64,000 nt of DNA from Oreohelix idahoensis (taxonomy: Eukaryota > Mollusca > Gastropoda > Stylommatophora > Oreohelicidae): positions 288,501 through 352,500 of the forward strand of contig JAMPIV010012240.1 in assembly GCA_024509875.1 (NCBI GenBank), written 5' to 3'. The notes below the pieces were generated by a model, which did not search any database, was not told where the DNA came from, and saw only the letters and a list, made by a program, of their open reading frames with translations. Every line of letters starts with the position of its first letter. Position 1 is the first letter of the stretch. Below, in pieces: positions 10,817 to 22,046 of the stretch. A program made the position numbers and the translations under genes.

Positions 10817-11747
10817 TGATGTCATATTGGGTCGTATACACGGTATAAAAGAGTGTACCCTTCAGCAAATTGCTGAATGGGAAAAGCAGCATATACAGGA
10901 TGCCTATGCATTTAAGTCTATACCTAGAGTTGTGTCACATGCACATGCTATTAACATGTTGAGTAATGCTAATGTATCGGAATCTAGTAGTGAAAATGAT
11001 TCCATGGTTCATTACGCCACTGTGGCTAATGCATTACAACCTTTACGACATGCTTCCATTCTTAAGAATGATATTAAGGTTTCAACGCAACCTGTGAAGA
11101 CTAGTAAGTCATTCCGGGGGACATATACCTTCCCTCGACTTGATCAGCAGGCAACTGATCGTAAGAAAAAAGTTACGTTTGTGAAAAAGGAAAATGATGT
11201 TCCTAATAAAAATAAGAGTGGTTGTAACTCCGTTGGGAAAATTAATACCAATAAGGTTGCCTGTAAGATTTTAACTTTGCCCAGCAAGCAGGTGTCTACG
11301 ACATGCCGTACACCTACACCTTTGTCTGGCATAAGTGGTAATAATCAAGTACAAATATATAGTACATTTAAGAACAATAAGTCTACATGTAGAAATAATA
11401 AATATTCTAATTTACATCAAAGGACTAATGTTAACCATAAACCTTACTTACATTCTGGTGACTATGGTACCACATATATTGGTAGGGGTGCACATTCTCG
11501 CACTATCCTTGTGCAAAATCTGCCACAGCGAACTAGTTGGCAGGCACTAGGAGATTTTCTCAACCACACGGCAGACGTTAGGTTCGTGCGTCTGTTACCT
11601 CATACCAATAACAGGTATGGTGACGCCGTGGTTACTTTTAGGACCAATCGAGATGCTCGCATGGCTATCGAGCGGGACAATGGTGTGTATTTCCACCACC
11701 ATTCTCTCCGATTACAATTGGTTCCTGATTCTGCGTCACGCAGATAG
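10777..11747 (+). pseudogene. Gypsy-1 protease C-terminus, basic linker and RRM domain
   Basis: This frame takes over after the T run. It begins with the end of the protease (flap/C-terminal strand ending VILGRI). A low-complexity basic linker of about 200 residues follows (SFRGTYTF, then KKKVTF). From about 11499 to 11730 there is an RNA recognition motif: RNP2-like ILVQNLP, helix 1 with SWQALGD, RNP1-like RYGDAVVTF, helix 2 with DARMAI, and a last strand HSLRLQL. The SWQxLxD helix is the signature of the second (pseudo) RRM of SR splicing factors. The frame ends with a stop at 11745-11747. Such a domain is expected to bind RNA and could serve packaging or RNA export. That role is inference. 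RRMs are known in LINE ORF1 proteins. I do not know of one as standard in Gypsy Pol. Confidence 0.85.
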
Positions 11748-11821
11748 TAACATACTATATTGGATTTTGATTTCACATTCTTTGATGACTCAGCCTATGC
11801 AGTCATCATCTCTTTCTTGTA

Positions 11822-12817
11822 ATGGTTATTTGTTCTTTTTCTAGTTCTCATGAACTTTTTCAATGGAATTTTATGCCATTCGGATTAATGAATGCGCCAG
11901 CTACCTTTGTACGCATGATGCGCCGCATATTGTCTCATCGTCCCGATGTCATTACTTATATAGATGACATCTGTCTTTTCAGTGACTCTTGGGATGAACA
12001 TATTCATGGATTAAAAGCTTTACTTTCTACCTTACGGGATTATAACTTAACAGCGAAACCTTCAAAGGCTTTTGTCGGTTTTCATGACATCTCATTTCTG
12101 GGTCACCGCATAGGTCATGGTTTGATGTATACAGAAGACAGTAACGTCTCTAAAATTTTAAACATCTCGGCACCTAAGACAAAAAAACAAGTTAGGTCGC
12201 TTTTAGGACTAATACAGTTCTATTCAAAATTCATCCCTCATTTGTCTACTATAACTGCACCTTTTTCGTCTCTACTGAAGAAAGGCACATCTAATGTAAT
12301 AAAGTGGTCGCAGGATCACCAAACGGCGTTAGACTATATAAAACGATTTTTTTCAAATGAACCTTTTTTGAGGTTGCCTAACAAAAATCTCACTTTCATC
12401 CTTCGCAGTGATGCAAGTTCTTACGCTATTGCTGCAGTTTTGATGCAGGAATATAACGGCACCTTATTTCCGGTGATGTACGTGTCCAGAAAACTTACGG
12501 AGAGCGAACTCAAATACTCCGTTCTGGATAAGGAGCTCCTCGCATTGGTGTGGGCAATCACAAAACTGGAACGTTACCTCCTCGGCTCACACTTTGTGGT
12601 GGAATCTGATCAAAAAGCTCTTACCGCACTGAACACGAAGAATGTTAAATCATCTAAGTCAGCGCGTTACGCTATAGCGCTTCAACCATTCAATTTTGAA
12701 ATACGAGCTATTCCTGGAGTGAAGAATGTGTTCGCAGACTGTTTGTCAAGATGCCCAAGCGAACTTGTCGAAACTAAACCACTTCCAGATGTTGAAACAT
12801 CCTCACCGATAACATGA
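11822..12817 (+). pseudogene. Gypsy-1 reverse transcriptase (5'-truncated) and RNase H
   Basis: The recognisable protein starts at about 11845, inside the palm (FMPFGLMNAPATF). It has the catalytic YIDD box at 11957-11968, the thumb (FLGHRIG), the connection (VRSLLGLIQFYSKFIP) and a Ty3/Gypsy RNase H with LRSDASSYAI and VSRKLTESELKYS. It ends about 25 residues past the RNase H (DCLSRCPSE). The fingers and first catalytic Asp are missing, so the enzyme is dead. The 74 bases between the RRM stop and this frame are too few to hold them, pointing to a deletion near 11750-11845. A T-rich tract ending CTAG at 11845 looks like a splice acceptor, but no intact upstream half exists to splice to. No integrase follows. 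Confidence 0.93.
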
Positions 12818-13818
12818 ATAACTTTGTACATTATCATTGATAGTACATCTATAAAGACTGGTTATATAACTGAAGTATTCGTATAAGTATAACTTTCAGG
12901 ATATACTTACCTATAGATTATAACATTACTTCTTGTGTAGTAACGTTTTATTAGAACGGGAACAGTGGTATTACAGTAACTTTTTATTAGAATGGAAACA
13001 TTGTTAAGAGCGACAAATATACATTTATTATTCCTATGGAACATATTACACTACATATCGTGTTCGAGAATATATTTTATCGTGTATGGAACATTGAGAA
13101 CATCGTCTCGTCGATTACTAACTACTTGTAACTGAACATTGACAATGATTGATATTGGAATTACTTAGAATATATTAGTAACTGGTTATTTGTTAGTAAT
13201 TAAGAAATATATAAATTAGAATAATTCAATTTAATCTATTTAATTGATTATGGATCACACACATACTAACTGTCTTAGTTGTCAAGTAATACCTGCATTC
13301 ACGGGTCTTAGTTACGATATCTCACTGTTAGATCAATAGTCAACCGTACTAGTGTTAGAAAACATTAAGGGTGTTGATTCTTAAAGTGTTTAATTTTGCA
13401 TTGCTTCATTTTTGCACATTGTATTTTCAATTTTTCTGTTTTTATTGATTCTCTTGTCATTGATCATCATCAGTGTTGCTGTTCATTTTCATTTTTGAAA
13501 TCATATGTTTCAAATTTTTTTTTGAAAACTTAGTTGAATTTTATTATCATCTTTTTTTTATGGTTTTTTCATTTTTCATTTTCAACTTGTTTTTACTTCG
13601 AATATTACCACATCGTTCCAAAGTAGGTCGATAGTGGATGTGTGCTTTAATGCATACTATCATTTAGTTACATTGATTTCGTTTAATATTCTTCTCTTAA
13701 TATGGTATAACTTTATACATTTCATATATCTTGTTGTAGTTTTGACTCACCTCTCTCGGGTACTAAGTTCAAAAAAATTAATAGAATTAATTTTTTTAAG
13801 GGGAGGTAATAAGGGAGC
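12818..13818 (+). other. Gypsy-1 3' noncoding region and polypurine tract
   Basis: About 1 kb of AT-rich sequence where integrase would be expected. I find no HHCC or DDE remnant. It ends in a purine-rich tract (13798-13818) adjoining the 3' LTR. Confidence 0.7.
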
Positions 13819-14922
13819 TGTTACGTACATTTATTACCTAAGGGGGTAGTCTTCGGTCCTGCCAAATGTACGCACCAGTTTTAATATAGTTATATTATTT
13901 GTGCGTTCGATTGATTCACGCACTGACGTGCACAATGCAGTGTGTGTTGCTTTGGACGCACGGGTAACCTAGTTTAGGGGATTGTGACGTCATGTTTTGA
14001 ACGGGGCAGTACGGACCATGTTTATGGCCGTGGAATATTTCTTGTATTCGTGGCAAGTTGGTGGAAGCCATTAGTTCTATTGATATATATATTGGTCTTC
14101 ATGTCGAAGCCAATAGTGGAAGTATCATGTAAGTGTCGCCCCATTTCATATTGAATGTTTATTGATTTTAATTGAAGTATCAGGCCGCTCCCAGTTATGG
14201 TCTAGCGGAAATCCATCGTAGTATGTCATTCCTAGAATGGACTAACGGAGTCGATTGCCTTGTTTGAATTACCGTAGAGGGAGGATACCTACGAGGATAC
14301 GAAGTTAATTGATTTTGTATGCTTCTCATGTTTTAATATGCCGTTTCGTCAATGCCAAAGTCATGGCATGGATTTTGGGAGAGGTTAGTCAACAGAAGAC
14401 TCTAACCTGATTGTATTGCCGTGTATAACTTTATCTGGATTATATATATGCTACATTAGTATTGTATGAAGAAAGTCTGGGAATTTTACGAGTATGATAT
14501 CAAAGATTGATCCTCGAACATGAATCCATTTACCACGATAGACGTCCTTGGAAGAAGGTCAACGGACTTCATTGTAAATATATATTAACGGAGAACAGAA
14601 GTGATCCTCAGCTCACTTGGACAGAAGAGGACTTGATTGTTGAAGAATCTCCAAGAATTTAAGAGTATGATCAGTAACTTTAAAGTATGACATTTGCATC
14701 TGAAATCTATAACCATGATCGTCTTGTGTATTCCCGTCTGTATCGTGTCAATAAATAACATGTACTTTCACCAATGACTTGCGTGCAGTCCTGAATTGGA
14801 GAATTGACTATTACTTGTTGGAGTTCGTTTTAAGAACACTTCTGAGATATTTTCATTGGGAAAACCATTCGCGTATTTTATCTTACAACTACCTCTTGAC
14901 TATGAGTATGAACGACCCAACA
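13819..14922 (+). repeat. Gypsy-1 3' LTR
   Basis: 1,104 bp, same length as the 5' LTR and about 99.5% identical by eye. It has AATAAA at 14750-14755 and ends CCAACA, followed by the target copy AAGAT at 14923-14927. Confidence 0.96.
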
Positions 14923-15842
14923 AAGATACTGGTCAGATATAAGATATTGGTCAGATATAAGATTCTGGTCAGATATAAGATACTGGTCAGATATAAGATA
15001 CTGGTCAGATATAAGATTCTGGTCAGATATAAGATTCTGGTCAGATATAAGATTCTGGTCAGATATAAGATACTGGTCAGATATAAGATACTGGTCAGAT
15101 ATAAGATACTGGTCAGATATAAGATACTGGTCAGATATAAGATACTGGTCAGATATAAGATTCTGGTCAGATACAAGATACTGGTCAGATATAAGATACT
15201 GGTCAGATATAAGATACTGGTCAGATATAAGATTCTGGTCAGATATAAGATACTGGTCAGATATAAGATTCTTGTCAGATATAAGATACTGGTCAGATAT
15301 AAGATTCTGGTCAGATATAAGATACTGGTCAGATATAAGATTCTGGTCAGATATAAGATTCTGGTCAGATATAAGATTCTGGTCAGATATAAGATACTGG
15401 TCAGATATAAGATTCTGGTCAGATATAAGATACTGGTCAGATATAAGATACTGGTCAGATATAAGATACTGGTCAGATATAAGATACTGGTCAGATATAA
15501 GATTCTGGTCAGATATAAGATACTGGTCAGATATAAGATACTGGTCAGATATAAGATACTGGTCAGATATAAGATACTGGTCAGATATAAGACACTGGTC
15601 AGATATAAGACACTGGTCAGATATAAGATACTGGTCAGATATAAGATACTGGTCAGATATAAGATACTGGTCAGATATAAGACACTGGTCAGATATAAGA
15701 CACTGGTCAGATATAAGATACTGGTCAGATATAAGATACTGGTCAGATATAAGATACTGGTCAGATATAAGATACTGGTCAGATATAAGATACTGGTCAG
15801 ATATAAGATACTGGTCAGATATAAGATACTGGTCAGATATAA
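14923..15842. repeat. 18-bp minisatellite, right part of the array split by Gypsy-1 (about 51 copies)
   Basis: Unit AGATATAAGATACTGGTC with three main variants at one position pair: GATACTGG, GATTCTGG and GACACTGG. A block of two GACACTGG units plus three GATACTGG units is duplicated near 15590-15715, showing multi-unit duplication inside the array. The long open frames across it (355 and 350 codons on opposite strands) are periodicity artefacts. Confidence 0.97.
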
Positions 15843-15930
15843 ATAATCTCCTTCTTTGTTCCTTATGGATATTGAGCCACCGCAGCAGTTGCTTCCCCTA
15901 CAGTAGTGGTAGTTTATTCTACTCGTTGAG

Positions 15931-16087
15931 GTCTGACACACGCATCTATGACGTCTGACACACGCATCTATGAGTTAACGTCTGACACACGCATCTATGA
16001 GTTAACGTATGACACACGCATCTATGAGTTAACGTCTGACACTCGCATCTATGAGTTAACGTCTGACACACGCATCTATGAGTTAAC
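15931..16087. repeat. 27-bp minisatellite (about 6 copies)
   Basis: Unit starts GTCTGACACACGCATCTATG and ends AGTTAAC. The first copy is 5 bp short. No gene. Confidence 0.95.
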
Positions 16088-16194
16088 ACAATCATTTCCC
16101 TCTTCGCTGATTATGGAGCATGGAGCCACTAAAGCTGGCCCCTGTCACATGTCAACGATGAAGGCAGTTCCATATCAGATAATGCCGTAGAGGA

Positions 16195-16365
16195 GTGCAG
16201 TATTATAAATGAGTTGCCTCCCCTAACTCAAGAGCAGTCACGTGGTACTAATTTACACCCAGGTAGACAGGAGACTGTATGGTAATGCTACTAGGATTCG
16301 ATCCAGTAACTTTGCCGTGAGACTCAAGAGCTCTAACCACTCGGTCAATTAGACGATCTTTGCAG
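16195..16365 (-). mobile_element. tRNA-derived SINE (family S) with head
   Basis: Read on the minus strand, the head has an A-box-like GACCGAGTGGTTAGAGC and a B-box-like GGATCGAATCC (head about 16285-16360). The body has GAGTTAGGGGAGGCAAC, the family S signature. The tRNA likeness is to the long-variable-arm type (Leu/Ser). It is a retroposon, not a tRNA gene, because no acceptor stem closes. Confidence 0.75.
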
Positions 16366-16534
16366 AAAGCCTGTACCAAACTTACTGTCTTCTTACAGCG
16401 GTGATTTTTCTAGTCACGTGTTTGACATGCTGATGATGCCAGCCACATTCACAACCTGAGAATATTCGCCTTCTACGACATGCATGAGGGAGCAGTAATC
16501 ATATTCCTTCTTTATCTCCCCCAGACCCCCGGGA

Positions 16535-17440
16535 ACCAACAGGGGCAAGGTGATTTATAGTTCATGTCAACAGGGGCAAGATGATTTATAGTTCATGTCA
16601 ACAGGGGCAAGATGAGTTATAGTCATGCCAACAGGGGCAAGATGAGTTATAGTCATGCCAACAGGGGAAAGATGAGTTATAGTCATGCCAACAGGGGCAA
16701 GATGAGTTATAGTCATGCCAACAGGGGCAAGATGAGTTATAGTTCATGTCAACAGGGGCAAGATGATTTATAGTCATGCCAACAGGGGCAAGATGAGTTA
16801 TAGTCATGCCAACAGGAGCAAGATGAGTTATAGTCAAGCCAACAGGGGCAAGATGAGTTAAAGTCATGCCAACAGGGGCAAGATCAGTTATAGTTCATGT
16901 CAACCGGGGCAAGATAAGTTATAGTCATGCCAACAGGGGCAAGATGAGTTATAGTCATGCCAACAAGGGCAAGATGATTTATAGTCATGCCAACAGGGGC
17001 AAGATGAGTTATAGTCATGCCAACAGGGGCAAGATGAGTTATAGTCATGCCAACAGGGGCAAGATGAGTTATAGTCATGCCAACCGAGGCAAGATGATCT
17101 ATAGTCATGCCAACAGGGGCAAGATGAGTGATAGTCATGCCAAACGGGGGCAAGATGAGTTATAGTCATGCCAACAGGGACAAGATGAGTGATAGTCATG
17201 CCAACTGGGGCAAGATGAGTTATAGTCATGCCAAGAGGGACAAGATGAGTCATAGTCATGCTAACATGGGCAAGATGAGTTATAGTCATGCCAACAGGGG
17301 CAAAATGAGTTATAGTCATGCCATCAGGGGCAAGATGAGTTATAGTCACGCCAACAGGGGCAAGAAAAGTTATAGTCACGCCAACAGGGGCAAGAGGATC
17401 TATAGTCATGCTAACAGGGTCAAGATGAGTTATAGACATG
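16535..17440. repeat. 30-bp minisatellite, block 1 of a four-block higher-order array
   Basis: About 30 copies of a 30-bp unit beginning CAACAGGGGCAAGATGAG, with scattered variants. Because 30 is divisible by three and most phases lack stops, long open frames appear on both strands. They are not genes. A conserved spacer (17441-17680) follows, as it does after blocks 2-4. Confidence 0.97.
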
Positions 17441-17680
17441 GTCAGACCATTCACATTCACATCTTTTTATCGACCAATAGTGTTCTTAAGTAATTACTAA
17501 TAACATTCTTGTATGTGTGTGTAAGAGAAATCTACAAATTATCGTAATAGTGACGTAATAATAAATAAATAAAAAAGCAACAGATAAACTATCTATTCTG
17601 TGATAGTTGACATTAATTTAAATCACGCACCGTAAAACTGGATTTAACATATAATCAATCAACATTGTAAAACTGCTATA
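17441..17680. repeat. Higher-order spacer, copy 1
   Basis: Starts GTCAGACCATTCACATTC and includes ATCGACCAATAGTGTTCTTA and AAGCAACAGATAAACTATC. Near-identical copies lie at 18385-18620, 18903-19143 and 19399-19641. Confidence 0.93.
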
Positions 17681-18384
17681 GTTCTAGTCATGCCAACAGG
17701 AGCAAGATGAGTCATAGTCATGCTAACAGGGGCAAGATTAGTTATAGTCATGCCAACAGGGGCAAGATGAGTTATAGTCATGCCAACAGGGGCAAGATGA
17801 GTTATAGTCATGCCATCAGTGGCAAGATGAGTTATAGTCATGCCAACAGGGGCAAGATGAGTTATAGTCACGCCAACAGGGGCAAGATGAGTTATAGTCA
17901 TGCCAACAGGGGCAAGATGATTTATAGTCATGCCAACAGGGGCAAAATGAGTTATAGTCATGCCAACAGGGGCAAGATGAGTTATAGTCATGCCAAAAGG
18001 GGCAAGATGAGTTATAGTCATGCCAACAGGGGCAAGATGAGTTATAGTCATGCCAACCGAGGCAAGATGATTTATAGTCATGCCAACAGGGGCAAGATGA
18101 GTGATAGTCATGCCAACAGGGGGCAAGATGAGTTATAGTCATGCCAACAGGGACAAGATGAGTGATAGTCATGCCAACAGGGACAAGATGAGTGATAGTC
18201 ATGCCAACAGGGACAAGATGAGTCATAGTCATGCTAACATGGGCAAGATGAGTTATAGTCATGCCAACTGTGACAAAATGAGTTATAGTCACGCCAACAG
18301 GAGCAAGAAAAGTTATAGTCACGCCAACAGGGGCAAGATGATTTATAGTCATGCTAACAGGGGCAAGATGAGTTATAGACATGG
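17681..18384. repeat. 30-bp minisatellite, block 2
   Basis: About 23 copies of the same 30-bp unit. The order of variants (for example the ATCAGTGGCAAG copy and the double-G copy near 18117) matches parts of blocks 1 and 3, so blocks were copied as units. Confidence 0.96.
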
Positions 18385-18620
18385 TCAGACCATTCACATC
18401 TTTTTATCGACCAATAGTGTTCTTAAGTAATTACTAATAACCTTCTTGTATGTGTGTGTAAGAGAAATCTACAAATTATCGTAATAGTGACGTAAGTATA
18501 AATAAATAAAAAAGCAACAGATAAACTATCTCTGTTCTGTGATAGTTGACATTAATTTAAATCACGCACCGTAAAACTGGATTTAACATATAATCAATCA
18601 ACATAGTAAAACTGCTACAG
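18385..18620. repeat. Higher-order spacer, copy 2
   Basis: Same spacer as 17441-17680, with small indels in the AATAAATAAATAAA stretch. Confidence 0.93.
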
Positions 18621-18902
18621 TTCTAGTCATGCCAACAGGGGCAAGATGAGTCATAATCATGCTAACAGGGGCAAGATTAGTTATAGTCATGCCAACAGGG
18701 GCAAGATGAGTTATAGTCATGCCAACAGGGGCAAGATGAGTTATAGTCATGCCATCAGTGGCAAGATGAGTTATAGTCATGCCAACAGGGGCAAGATGAG
18801 TTATAGTCACGCCAACAGGGGCAAGATGAGTTATAGTCACGCCAACAGGGGCAAGATGATTTATAGTCATGCCAACAGGGGCAAAATGAGTTATAGTCAT
18901 GG
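18621..18902. repeat. 30-bp minisatellite, block 3
   Basis: About nine copies of the 30-bp unit. The first copies follow the same variant order as the start of block 2. Confidence 0.96.
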
Positions 18903-19143
18903 TCAGACCATTTACATTCACATCTAGTTATCGACCAATAGTGTTCTTAAGTAATTACTGATAACATTCTTGTATGTGTGTATGAGAGAGAAATCTACAA
19001 ATCATCGTAATAGTGACGTAAGAATAAATAAATAAAAAGACAACAGATAAACTATCTCTGTTCTGTGATAGTTGACATTAATTAAAATCACGCGCCGTAA
19101 AACTTGATTTAACATATAATCAATCAACATAGTAAAACCGCTA
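18903..19143. repeat. Higher-order spacer, copy 3
   Basis: Same spacer, with CACGCGCCGTAAAACTTG where copies 1 and 2 have CACGCACCGTAAAACTGG. This change is shared with copy 4. Confidence 0.93.
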
Positions 19144-19398
19144 TAGTTATAGTCATGCCAACAGGGGCAAGATGAGTTATAGTCATGCCAACAGGGGCAA
19201 GATGAGTTATAGTCATGCCAACAGGGGCAAGATGAGTCATAGTCATGCTAACAGGGGTAAGATTAGTTATAGTCATGCCAACAGGGGCAAGATGAGTTAT
19301 AGTCATGCCAACAGGGGCAGGATGAGTTATAGTCACGCCAACAGGGGCAAAATGATTTATAGTCATGCCAACAGGGGCAAGATGAGTTATAGTTATGG
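19144..19398. repeat. 30-bp minisatellite, block 4
   Basis: About 8.5 copies of the 30-bp unit. Confidence 0.96.
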
Positions 19399-19641
19399 TC
19401 AGATCATTCACATTCACATCTATTTATCGACCAATAGTGTTCTTAAGTAATTACTGATAACATTCTTGTATGTGTGTGTGAGAGAGAAATCTACAAATCA
19501 TCGTAATAGTGACGTAAGAATAAATAAATAAATAAAAAAGCAACAGATAAACTATCTCTGGTCTGTGATAGTAGACATTAATTTAAATCACGCGCCGTAA
19601 AACTTGATTTAACATATAATCAATCAACATAGTAAAACCGC
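19399..19641. repeat. Higher-order spacer, copy 4 (end of the array)
   Basis: Same spacer. Similarity stops after AGTAAAACCGCT, where a fifth block would be expected. Confidence 0.9.
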
Positions 19642-21010
19642 TTTTCTAGTAGAAGCAGCAACATCACCAAATGCTCATTAAGATGTATGTTACTAACATA
19701 AATTTTATAAGTACTATCTACTGAGTGTGGAAATTAATGATTAAGGCTATCGTACATATGTTAGTGTACTAGTAATTGCTAGTTTAGGACATACACATGC
19801 ACAGTAGGAGAGCGGTTTGATGTGCCTGGGTCTGAGGACATGTTAAGCCAGAGTTTATGTGTGTACAGTATATCAGCATCAGTGCAGTCATAGGATAGTA
19901 CATGATTCTTCATGCACTCTCAGACGCCTACTTGAATATTGTCAAAGAAAGTAGTGCTCAGCTTGAGGCTATTTGCATCTCTATAGAGTTTGTCCATGAA
20001 TGGTGCTGGCGACGGCCATACGTGCTTTCTGTGTTCCTCATATGTTGGACATTGGACAAGATTTGAAATCTTCGATACAAGAAACACCAATATTTTCATA
20101 CGCTTCTCTCGCCCCCTATTTTTCTTGTTGCAACACGTGTGAGCGTTGCGTTTCTTGTAACATGTGCATAGATGGGGTATTTTTAAAAATATTTTGTTAT
20201 CATTTCTGTTTCGTTATTTGTCTTCAACCGTCCTCATTTGTTACATGTGAGTCTATGAATGAAATGTATACTAGTAGAAAAACAACCAAAAATAATGATG
20301 GATACGGAAAGAAAAATTGTATAAAAGGAAGAAACACGTACATTCGCAATGAGGAAAAAATAAACTTAAAAGGTGGAAAATATAGAGGATTCTTTTACGT
20401 TGGAGTTATGACTTGTTTGTAACATGATAGGGTAACTTCTGAGATGAATTTAGGTCAAAGGCTGCTATAATGGCGTGATTTGTGGCTGTAATCTTTAGTA
20501 CCTGTGTAAAGTGTTCCAACTATAAGACATCTTGATAGATTGTTGAATGTCCAAGAAGCTGAATGCTGGCCATCTATCATCCACCTGCAAACTCACTTAA
20601 TAAAGCAGAAACGTCAATAGATCCATTATATTTTCACACTTTATCCTGTCATTATCACCCTCCGATGACTAGCAGCTCAAAACAGTTGATTGATGTGGGT
20701 TCATTTCGGCTCCACGACTTCTACATGATCATTTATATCGTTTATTTTTAGGCATAAACTTTTAGAACAAACAAGATTTTCCTCATCTTTTTGTCCCAGT
20801 AAGATATTTTGTCCCAGTAAGATATTTTGTCCCAGTAAGATGAATCACATATTTTCGATTTTCATCCATACCCATCTACCTTAGAATAAACTAGAATTTG
20901 TGCTTGTCAGATAGGTCCAAGAAAGTTCATTAGCGAGACATTTGGCGCTTGTTTGTATTCCTAACCTATTAATTTTGGATACACAACTTTTATGCATTTC
21001 GTATAATTAG

Positions 21011-21011
<1 letters not shown>
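19642..21011. other. Unannotated sequence with a short 20-bp triplication
   Basis: An open frame of 140 codons at 20000-20422 has no domain, and its C-terminal half is low complexity; I do not call it. At 20796-20840 a 20-bp unit TTTTGTCCCAGTAAGATATT is present three times. Nothing else is visible. Confidence 0.5.

Positions 21012-21101
<90 letters not shown>
21012..21101. repeat. (GT)n microsatellite, about 90 bp
   Basis: Uninterrupted GT dinucleotide run. Confidence 0.99.
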
Positions 21102-21103
<2 letters not shown>

Positions 21104-21833
21104 ACGTATGGTTTTATCGACAGGCATGATTATGTGATGTGTTTACTTAATAGTGATTAAAAATGAACTTAAATTTTAAAAAAAACTTTGTGTATGTGTG
21201 TTTCTGTGCGCAGTTTAAAAAAGTCGGTGACGCACTTGTTCAGTAGGTTAAAAGGAAAAAAAAGTGTTTTGAATTAATTTTAACATTAAATAAAATAACC
21301 CTGTTCTATCTTTGTCTCTTCGGATACTCCAGGAAGCTAAAATCTGTAAATTTCGAATTGCTACACAAACCTACGTGTTTAGTCGCCTTGGCCAGTTCAA
21401 CACTGTTAAGACACAGACTCAAAAAAAAAAAAAAAAAAAAAACTGTGTTCCCTGACCCGATGAGAATTCCTGGAGAATATTAGTTCCACAATAAGACTCG
21501 CCAGTACAATTCAGCGAGATTGAAACCTGATCTTCCAAGGCGATACTACCCAAACATTCTGGTAGCACCAGTATTTTCAGCTGTGGCTTTGTTATCGCCA
21601 ATGTTCCAGCTTTTTTGGTCATTTTTTTCTGTCTTCCAACGTGGGTGGGTGTGATCGAATATTCAAATATATTTTATCCTCTTGGGGAAAGGCCAATTTC
21701 TGTTGTATTTACGTCTTCAAATATTACGTGCAATGCGCTTTGTAACCCGGCATTTAATTTTCAATGCCGAACTCGGGAGAGAAAAAAAAAACAAAAAAAC
21801 ACATAATTATTTTTTAAAATGCTGTTAAACAAG
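21102..21833. other. Unannotated sequence with a poly(A) run
   Basis: AT-rich. There is a homopolymer of about 21 A at 21421-21441, possibly the tail of an old retroposon, but I find no matching body or duplication. No gene. Confidence 0.4.
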
Positions 21834-21953
21834 GTTAAAGTAGTCAAAAAGAGAACAAAGGGATGGGAAGAGACAGGAGAGAATCTGAGATAGACTTAAA
21901 CTAGTTTAAAGAAGTCAAGAAGAGAACAAAGGGATGGGAAGAGACAGGAGAGC
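21834..21953. repeat. 71-bp tandem duplication (two copies)
   Basis: The core AGAGAACAAAGGGATGGGAA recurs 71 bp apart, with only a few mismatches around it. Confidence 0.85.
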
Positions 21954-22046
21954 CTGGCATTGTTAATGAGGCGCCGTGCTTCTCAGGGAGCTATAAAATA
22001 ATAATGATGACGTAAACAAGAAAACGTAAATTTTAAATAAAACAGA

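Larger units (their letters stand above)
6806..14927 (+). mobile_element. Gypsy-type LTR retrotransposon (Gypsy-1) with 5-bp target duplication
   Basis: The element runs 6811-14922, flanked by AAGAT on both sides. It has two 1,104-bp LTRs (TGTTACG...CCAACA). Between them lie Gag, protease, an RRM-bearing linker, and reverse transcriptase with RNase H. The polypurine tract is AAGGGGAGGTAATAAGGGAG just before the 3' LTR. A TGG-initial primer-binding-site candidate lies at 7920, but I cannot name the tRNA. The 5' part of the reverse transcriptase and the whole integrase are missing, and one frameshift breaks Gag-protease. It is therefore non-autonomous. I counted about five differences between the LTRs (all transitions), meaning a young insertion. 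It sits inside an 18-bp satellite. Confidence 0.96.

Noticed and set aside
11822..11846. Splice acceptor before the RT frame (T-rich tract ending CTAG)
   Set aside because: The missing N-terminal part of RT is not present upstream, so splicing would not restore a protein.
14779..15958. Open frames of 355, 350 and 228 codons on both strands
   Set aside because: They consist of the 18-bp minisatellite read in stop-free phases; no unique domain.
16285..16360. Possible tRNA gene on the minus strand
   Set aside because: A- and B-box-like motifs are present but no acceptor stem or clean cloverleaf; it is the head of a SINE.
16598..19450. Many 80-190-codon frames with MSYSHANRGK-like or MTITHLAPVG-like repeats
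   Set aside because: Opposite-strand readings of the same 30-bp array.
20000..20422. 140-codon open frame
   Set aside because: No domain, low-complexity C-terminus, no supporting splice or codon evidence.
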